Positions 52,472 through 64,000 of a stretch of DNA of 64,000 bases are shown here, in pieces. The first letter of the stretch is position 1; each line of letters opens with the position of its first letter. The translations under genes and the position numbers were made by a program. Below the pieces are notes generated by a model, which was not told the DNA's origin, did not search any database, and saw nothing but the letters and a program-made list of their open reading frames with translations. The stretch lies in contig NZ_JACKSJ010000043.1 of NCBI RefSeq assembly GCF_025821665.1, forward strand, positions 1 through 64,000. The letters are read 5' to 3'. Source of the DNA: [Mycobacterium] manitobense. GTDB lineage: Bacteria; Actinomycetota; Actinomycetes; Mycobacteriales; Mycobacteriaceae.

Positions 52472-54818
52472 TCATCGCGGCGGGCGGTGCACCCTCGGCG
52501 CCCGGTGCCGCACCGTGTCGGCTTCCGACCCACCTGCCGGCGGGAGTCGCACGGTGTCCTCGTCGCGTCGGAGCAGGGGTGCATGCTTCGGCGGGAATCG
52601 CACGGTGTCCTCGTCGCGTCGAGGTCGCGAAAGCCGGACCGTGTCCGGTTCGGGTGCGCGCACCGCCGGAACCCGCACGGTGTCCTCTTCCTGCACCGGT
52701 GGCGCTCCAGCCGGCGCCTCGCTGAAGCCGATGCGCGCGTGCAGCCGCTTCAGCGGCCCGGGCGCCCACCAGTTCAGGTCACCCGCGACGCGCAGGAACG
52801 CGGGCACCACGACACCGCGGATCACGGTGGCGTCGATGACGATGGCCAGTGCGGTGCCGATGCCGAACATCTTCATGAACGACAGCCCGTTGGCGAACGA
52901 CAACAGCGTGATGGTGAGCAACAGCGCTGCGCTACTGATGATCCGGCCCACCCGGGCCAGGCCGACGACGATGGCGTCATTGTTCGACAGCCCCGCGTCA
53001 CGGGCCTCCTTGATCCGGCTGAGCAGGAAGATCTCGTAGTCGACGGACAGGCTGAACGCGATGCAGCAGAGCAGCACGACCATCGACAGGTTCAGCGGCG
53101 CGGGGGTGACCCCGAGCAGCGAGGCCAGATGCCCGTCCTGGAAGACCCAGACCATCGTGCCGAGCACCGCGCTCAGCATCAGCAGGTTCAGCACCAGCGC
53201 CTTCAGCGGCACGACGATGCTGCCGGTGAACAGGAAGAGCAGCACGAACGTGGCCAGCGCGATCAACAGGATCGCCGTCGGAAGGCGGTCACCGACCGCG
53301 GCGCTGGTGTCGATCAGCGTGGCGGTCGGCCCGCCGACCTGCACCTGACTCTCGACGGCGTCCGACCGGATCGCGTGCACGACCTGCTGCGCGGCGTCTG
53401 ACTGCGCGTCGACCGACAGGTAGACCAGACCGTAGGCGGCGCCGTTGTTCTCGAAGCCCGGCGCCGCACCGGCGATGCGCTCGCCGCGCTCGTAGGTGCC
53501 GCCGGGCGCGACCACCCGCACCACGTCGTCCATCGCCGACGCCGATGCGGCCAGCTCATCGAGTGCACGAATGTCGTTGCGGGCCAGCAGTGTGACCGCC
53601 TGTGAGCTGTCCGCCGCGAAATCCGTCTGCAGCGATTCGGCCACCAGCCGGGCATCGGAATCGGCAGGCAGTGCGCGTTCGTCGGGCATGGCGAGTTGGA
53701 CGCCGAGGAAGGGAATGCCGAGCAGCAGCAGCACCGCGATCACTGGGAGTGCGCACTGCAGCGGCCTTTTCGTCACTGCCTCGGCGCATCGCCGCCAGAA
53801 TGCCGACTCCGCCGAGAGCGGGACTTTCCGCCGGATCACCGCGAGTGAGTCGATGCGTCTCCCGAGCAGGGCCAGCAGCGCAGGCAACACGACGATCGCA
53901 CTGAGTGCCGAGAGGATCACGACGGCACTCGCGGTGAGTGCGGTCGACCGCAGGAAGTAGAGCGGGAACACCAGCAGCCCCGACATGGCGAGGGTGACGG
54001 TCGCGGCGCTGAAGATGATCGTCCGGCCCGCTGTGGTGACCGTGGCGACGATGGCCGCCTCGTGGTCCCTGCCCAGTGCGCGTTCCTCGCGGAACCGCGA
54101 CACCATCAGCAGGCCGAAGTCGATGGACAATCCGAGCCCGAATGCCGTTGCGACGGTGAGCGCGTGCACCGACACGTCGGTGACGGTGACCATGATCGCC
54201 AGCACCAGCAGCGTCATGACGATCGATGTGATGCCGATGGCGAGGGGGAGGAAGGCGGCGACGAGGCCGCCGAAGACGATCACCAGCACGGCGAGCAGGA
54301 TGGGTAGCGCGATGCTCTCGCTGACGACGAGGTCCTTGCTGACCCGGTCCTCGATCTCCACCGACACACCCAGCGGGCCGCCCGCACGCACGTCGACCGC
54401 GGCGTCGTCGGGGGGCAGCCCGTCGATGATCCGGATCGCAGTCTTGGTGCACGTCGTCGGTGGTGCCGCCGACGTGCACCAGGATGGCGGACGGCCGGCT
54501 CAACGAGCCGACCACCTTCGCCGTCGGTTCGGTCTCGACGACTTGTCGCACCCGGTCGGCGGCCGCCGCGACCTCGGGACTGTCCACGGCGCCGTCCTGG
54601 TTGACCAACTCCAGCACCAGGTTCGGTGTCGTGGGGAAGTTCTGGTCGAGGAACTCGGCGACCTGTGACGACTCCGCGGCGGGGTCGACGAACCCGCCGA
54701 CGCCGAGCTTCTGGGACACGGTCGCGCCGAAGACGAGGCTGACGCCGAGCAGAGCGAGGACGGCCAGCAGGATCAGCTTCGGCCGCCGCACCGTGAGAAG
54801 GGCCAGCCGGGTCAGCAT
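52472..54818 (-). pseudogene. MmpL/RND-family lipid transporter, frameshifted, with repeated DTVR tail
   Basis: Two frames form one transporter of about 780 residues. The first, from ATG 54818, has the first membrane helix (RRPKLILLAVLALLGVSLVFGA) and part of the first periplasmic domain up to HVGGTTDDVH. From about 54450 the second frame continues TKTAIRIIDGLPPDDAA and contains all remaining helices, including LSIDFGLLMVSRFREE and SVDYEIFLLSRIKEA, the two proton-relay Asp motifs of MmpL proteins. Loss of two bases, or one extra base, near 54445-54452 explains it. The last 80 residues are a cytoplasmic tail with five DTVR copies. It is the last gene of the lipid cluster; its start overlaps the thioesterase stop. 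Confidence 0.75.
52541..52621. repeat. 51-bp-period direct repeat in the MmpL tail
   Basis: 52541-52570 and 52592-52621 are the same 30 bases with one change, spaced 51 bp (17 codons). They encode RRDEDTVRFP and RRDEDTVRLP. Three more DTVR copies flank them with less conserved DNA. Confidence 0.85.
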
Positions 54819-55498
54819 GTCCGGCTCACCGCCGGGAGCCTGGCCAGCAGCGGCAGCAGTGCGGTGAACAGCGGCGGTCCGTCTTCGAGATAGAAGTGGC
54901 CGCCGCGCAGCATGTGCACGGAGCACGCCCCCGTGGTGCGTGAACTCCACTCCTGCAGATCGGATTCCGTGACCAGCGGGTCGTCGCTGCCGCCGAAGGC
55001 GTGGATGGGGCACGTGAGCACCACGGGTCGGCTCCCGTCGTCGGTGCTGCACAGCCGCAGGTCGATTCGAGCCGCTCTCACGGCACCGTCCCGCAGGGCG
55101 GGCCATTCGGCGATCTCCGGCGGGATGCCGCCGAGGTCGGAGAGCAGCGCCGTCATCTGGTGATCGTCGAGGTGGTGGGGGATCGGTGGCGGCAGGTGCG
55201 GGGGAGGGAAGGAGGACACCACGAGTGCACGCGGCATCGGGGCGCCCGACGCGGCGCGCACACAGGTCAACCGGTAGGCCAGCAGGGCCCCGAAGCTGTG
55301 GCCGAAGAACGCATGAGGGCCGTCGAGCGCAGGCCGCAGTTGATCGTCGAGGTGGTCGACGAGTTGGCTCAGCGTGGCGAATCGCTCGCGGTTGTGCACC
55401 TCGACCGCGACGACGTCGACCGCCGGGCCCAGCGCCTTGTTCCAGCCGTTGAACATCGCCCCGGCGCCGCCGGCGTGATGGAAGCAGAACAACCGCAT
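54812..55498 (-). CDS. Type II thioesterase
   Basis: A 228-residue alpha/beta hydrolase of the TesA type: FCFHHAGGAGAMFNGWNKAL, the GHSFGALLAYRL nucleophile elbow, FGGSDDPLV, and GGHFYLED with the catalytic His. Such enzymes clear stalled acyl groups from carrier proteins. It lies 13 bp after the PKS and overlaps the transporter by 7 bp. Confidence 0.92.
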   Translation of the reverse strand: MRLFCFHHAGGAGAMFNGWNKALGPAVDVVAVEVHNRERFATLSQLVDHLDDQLRPALDGPHAFFGHSFGALLAYRLTCVRAASGAPMPRALVVSSFPPPHLPPPIPHHLDDHQMTALLSDLGGIPPEIAEWPALRDGAVRAARIDLRLCSTDDGSRPVVLTCPIHAFGGSDDPLVTESDLQEWSSRTTGACSVHMLRGGHFYLEDGPPLFTALLPLLARLPAVSRTC

Positions 55499-55511
55499 CG
55501 TGACACCCGCC

Positions 55512-61405
<5,894 letters not shown>

Positions 61406-61527
61406 ACGGCTCCTGCGGGGTGAGCCAGAATCAGCAAACCAGTGCAGTGACGATGATCGTCGCTGAAACACGGTTCCACAACCCCGATTGCTGGACTGAT
61501 GCAGGAAACGCGGTTTGCGGCGGAGTC

Positions 61528-61556
61528 AATTTCGGCAAATATCTTGCCGTTGTCAA
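61528..61556 (-). promoter_or_regulatory. Candidate promoter with internal inverted repeat before FAAL
   Basis: On the minus strand TTGACA lies at 61556-61551, and 17 bases on is a weak GAAATT. Between them CGGCAAGATATTTGCCG (61549-61533) has 6-bp perfect arms. It could drive faal-pks-te-mmpL, with a regulator at the repeat. Strong -35, weak -10; inference. Confidence 0.35.
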
Positions 61557-61589
61557 CGACCGGACGGGCACCGCGGACGGTGTCGCGCT

Positions 61590-61856
61590 CTAGGCCACCT
61601 GCTGCTGTTGCGCGGCGACGGCGCTGCCGATGAAATCGGCGATGTGGGACAGCGTGGGGTAGTCGAAGATCATCGTCGGATCGACGTCGATGTCGAAGTG
61701 CAGTTCGACGTCACCCACCAGGCTGATCGCGTGCACCGAGTCGACTCCCATCTCGGCGAGCGGAACCATGGGGCTGATGGTGGTCACCGGCACCTCCAGG
61801 TAGGACGCGAGTCGAGCGGTGAGCCAGTGGAGGATCGGGCGGCGGTTCGTGGTCAT
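61590..61856 (-). CDS. Free acyl carrier protein
   Basis: 88 residues with the 4'-phosphopantetheine site MGVDSVHAISL (Ser40) and the rest of a typical ACP helix bundle (FDYPTLSHIADFIG). The ATG at 61856 with AGGAG before it is chosen; the upstream frame to 62048 is not related. It is the first gene of the cluster, 184 bp before FAAL, and the expected acyl acceptor from FAAL. Confidence 0.9.
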   Translation of the reverse strand: MTTNRRPILHWLTARLASYLEVPVTTISPMVPLAEMGVDSVHAISLVGDVELHFDIDVDPTMIFDYPTLSHIADFIGSAVAAQQQQVA

Positions 61857-62059
61857 CTCGGACTCCTCAGGTCGTCTGGATGGGCTTGAGGTCAATGGTC
61901 TTCGCGCGGCGCTTCTTCGGTAATCGCGCGGAAGCCAGAGTTCTGTCCTCGACGGGAAGGCTTTTCTAGCCGTCGGGTAAGGACCGTGGGGAGGCATCCG
62001 GTCTGGGCGGTTTCTCCGGGTCTGCGCACGCTGCCGCCGGTTCGCCACCTAACATTCAT

Positions 62060-63400
62060 GTGGTGTTCATCGGCGACGCGCGACGACTGCGGTTGCCGGT
62101 GCAGTCGGCGCGCACCTGGGTGACGATCGCCGTCACAGCCGTCGTCCTGTTTCTGATCGGGCTGCAGGTCGTCGCGATAGCCCTCGGGTTTCAGGGTCCG
62201 CTGCACAGCCTGATCAGCGATTACGTCGCCACCCCGAAGTCGGCCACCGTCGGCTGGGTCGCGCTCGGCGTGGCGATCGTCGGGCTGTCGAACCGCAACC
62301 GGATCCTGGTCCTGTCGCTCGCCGCGGCGCTCGACGTGGTGTTCGCCCTGGAGCGGGTGCTGCGCGGCGGTGTGCTCACGGTGGGCAACGGACCGATGAT
62401 CGTGCTCACCGGGTTGGCCGTGGTGGCGTTGCGGAAGTTCAGCGGCGTCGAACGCATCAACGCGCTGCGCGGTGTCGCCTGCGGCGCCCTGCTCGTGCTG
62501 GCCACGAAGGCCGGCGACGCGTGGTTGAGCATCACCGCGGTTGTCCGGCCGGCGGTGCTCGACGAGTACGCCCTGATGGCCGATCACGCACTCGGGCAAC
62601 CGTCGTGGTTGATGGGCCAGGTCGTCGACGCGGGCGGCCCGCTGCTGACCGGCGTGCTGCACTGGGTGTACATCGAGTTGCCCGTCGCGGCGATGATCGT
62701 GGCGCTCTACCAGTTGCGCAACGTCCGCACCGGCGTGTGGCCGCGGCACTTCCTGATCCGGACGTTCCTGGTGCTCGGCCTGGTCGGGCCGGCCATCTAC
62801 GTGCTGTTCCCGATCGTGGGTCCAGGGTTCGCGTTCGGCAGCGAGGGTGACGGCTTCCAGCTCGGGAACTACTGGCCGCACGCGCTGCCGCCTGCCCTGA
62901 CGCCTGAGGCCTTCGCCTTCGACGGTTCGACGCCGCGCAACTGCATGCCGTCCATGCACACCGCCTGGGCGCTGGCGGTCTTCATCCACTCCCGCGGTGG
63001 ACCGCGGTGGCTGCGGTGGGGCGGCACCTTCTGGCTGGTGTGCACCGTCGCGGCGACGCTCGGCTTCGGCTATCACTACGGCGTCGATCTCGTCGCGGGC
63101 GCGGTGTTGTGCATGACCATCGAGTCGGCGCTGCGCGAACCGGTCTCGGGCCGCGGCCGGTCGTCGGTGCAGTTGGTCGCTTCCGGGGCGGCGTTCCTGG
63201 TGGTGCTGTTGGTGTGCTGCCGGTACTTCGCCGAGGAGATGGCTCGCTACCCAATGGTGTTCGGCCCACTCACCGTCGGGGCGCTGGTGGTCTTCGGTAT
63301 CGCGTTCTACGCGACCTTCTTCGCCCGGCGGGCCGGCGCCGACGCCGCGGTCGTGCAGGCCCCGGCCGGGACGGCGTCGACTTCACGCCTAGTTCGGTGA
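62060..63400 (+). CDS. Aur1/PAP2-type integral membrane phosphotransferase
   Basis: 446 residues with about nine membrane segments. PAP2-fold motifs of the Aur1/inositolphosphotransferase group: PRNCMPSMHT with His300, and GYHYGVDLVAG with His339 and Asp343. In fungi Aur1 moves phosphoinositol to ceramide. Here the location next to an alpha-oxoamine synthase suggests a head-group or dephosphorylation step on the product, but a plain lipid phosphatase is equally possible. Start GTG at 62060. Divergent from the ACP gene with 203 bp between. Confidence 0.85.
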   Translation: MVFIGDARRLRLPVQSARTWVTIAVTAVVLFLIGLQVVAIALGFQGPLHSLISDYVATPKSATVGWVALGVAIVGLSNRNRILVLSLAAALDVVFALERVLRGGVLTVGNGPMIVLTGLAVVALRKFSGVERINALRGVACGALLVLATKAGDAWLSITAVVRPAVLDEYALMADHALGQPSWLMGQVVDAGGPLLTGVLHWVYIELPVAAMIVALYQLRNVRTGVWPRHFLIRTFLVLGLVGPAIYVLFPIVGPGFAFGSEGDGFQLGNYWPHALPPALTPEAFAFDGSTPRNCMPSMHTAWALAVFIHSRGGPRWLRWGGTFWLVCTVAATLGFGYHYGVDLVAGAVLCMTIESALREPVSGRGRSSVQLVASGAAFLVVLLVCCRYFAEEMARYPMVFGPLTVGALVVFGIAFYATFFARRAGADAAVVQAPAGTASTSRLVR

Positions 63401-63406
63401 CGTCGG

Positions 63407-63619
63407 CTACCTGCCGTTGAGGGAGAGCCCGTACTCGTACTCGTATTCCAGCGCGCGGCGCCTGACGCTGGTCCTCGAGCTGCTCGTGCTCTCGGAGCTG
63501 TGAGCCACGTCTTCGTGGGTGTCGCTGGCAGGTGTGGCGGTGGCCGTCGCCGTCGAGCCGATTCCGGCGACGGCCATGGCCACCAGTGCGGCGATCACGC
63601 CTATGCGTAACGATGTCAT
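63407..63619 (-). CDS. Small secreted peptide, unknown
   Basis: 70 residues. Signal peptide MTSLRIGVIAALVAMAVAG with cleavage near TATA-TPASD, then Ser/Thr/Asp-rich, then RRRALEYEYEYGLSLNGR. The ATG at 63619 is preferred over 63646. The tail has a repeated EY and an arginine cluster before it, somewhat like a processed peptide. It is convergent with the Aur1-like gene. Function not recognised. Confidence 0.6.
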   Translation of the reverse strand: MTSLRIGVIAALVAMAVAGIGSTATATATPASDTHEDVAHSSESTSSSRTSVRRRALEYEYEYGLSLNGR

Positions 63620-63716
63620 GAGGAGATGGTCCTGTGCGCCCCTCATCCGCGTAATCGCCGGCAGGGCAGACTTTCCCGAGGGGACGACAGGTTCTCCTGT
63701 CTTCCCGGCAAGGCGC

Positions 63717-64000
63717 CTACGCGGGGACCAGCCTGATCGGCAGCCGCTCGTGGCGGCGGATGATGTTGTTCACCGCCCACACCGGTTCGCCGGTGACCTC
63801 GATGCGGTCCACCCGCTCGAGCAGCGCGCGCAGCATCGCGGTGGTCTCCAGCCGGGCCAGTCCCTGGCCCGCGCAGGCGTGGGCGCCGTTGCCGAAGCCG
63901 ACGTGCCTGCCCGCGTCGCGGCGGATGTCGAAGGCCTCCGGGTCGTCCCACTCGTGCTCGTCGCGGTTGGCCGACGCGTACATCACCAGCACCCGCGCAC
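63717..64000 (-). CDS. Cytochrome P450, C-terminal part (cut by window edge)
   Basis: The open frame continues past the right edge. The visible 94 residues contain ANRDEHEWDDPEAFDIRRDAGRHVGFGNGAHACAGQGLARLE, the P450 meander and heme-thiolate loop with the Cys, and the final helix. It differs in sequence from the P450 at 41309. It may or may not belong to the lipid cluster. Confidence 0.92.
   Translation of the reverse strand, partial: ARVLVMYASANRDEHEWDDPEAFDIRRDAGRHVGFGNGAHACAGQGLARLETTAMLRALLERVDRIEVTGEPVWAVNNIIRRHERLPIRLVPA

Overview
The window is high-G+C actinobacterial DNA and reads as a Mycobacterium/Mycolicibacterium chromosome segment. The evidence is a six-gene mce operon, the galactan-export genes rfbE-glfT1-rfbD next to the proteasome activator bpa, an MmpL-type transporter, and a gene order that, from memory, mirrors M. 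tuberculosis from about Rv3783 down to Rv3752c (rfbD, glfT1, rfbE, bpa, a csd-like gene, qor, echA21, hisC2/pat, alkylsulfatase, fadE36-like, proXVWZ, tyrA, tadA, tRNA-Ser). No database search was possible, so every product name rests on motifs, length and context.

Layout. 1-2.1 kb: a MocR regulator cut by the left edge, a divergent AhpD-like protein, a frameshifted phosphotransferase and a zinc-ribbon protein. 2.3-31.4 kb: the conserved core, with arabinogalactan export and the proteasome activator, MarR and MocR regulators, aromatic aminotransferase, zwf, paired beta-hydroxyacid-dehydrogenase-like oxidoreductases, alkylsulfatase, an osmoprotectant ABC transporter, prephenate dehydrogenase and tRNA adenosine deaminase, plus four tRNAs (Ser-UGA, Ser-GCU, Arg-ACG, Ser-CGA).

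31.3-44.8 kb: a genomic island inserted in tRNA-Ser(CGA). A 32-bp direct repeat of the tRNA 3' end (31 of 32 bases identical) bounds it, and a decayed tyrosine integrase lies just inside the intact tRNA. Its cargo is a TetR regulator, mceA-F without any yrbE permease gene, an exported protein, and a divergent P450-SDR-esterase set.

45-52.1 kb: a giant secreted repeat protein of about 2380 residues with cadherin/VCBS-like repeats and two beta-propeller-like regions.

52.5-63.4 kb: the most interesting region. It is a compact lipid gene cluster: a free acyl carrier protein, a fatty acyl-AMP ligase, a 1392-residue KS-AT-ACP protein fused to a PLP-dependent alpha-oxoamine synthase, a type II thioesterase and a frameshifted MmpL/RND transporter with a repeated DTVR tail. 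Divergent to it is an Aur1/PAP2-type membrane phosphotransferase. The predicted chemistry is fatty acid activation, one malonyl extension without reduction, then decarboxylative condensation with an amino acid. This gives a sphingoid-base-like amino-ketone lipid, possibly given a phospho-head group by the Aur1-like protein. The right edge holds a small secreted peptide and the C-terminal end of another P450.
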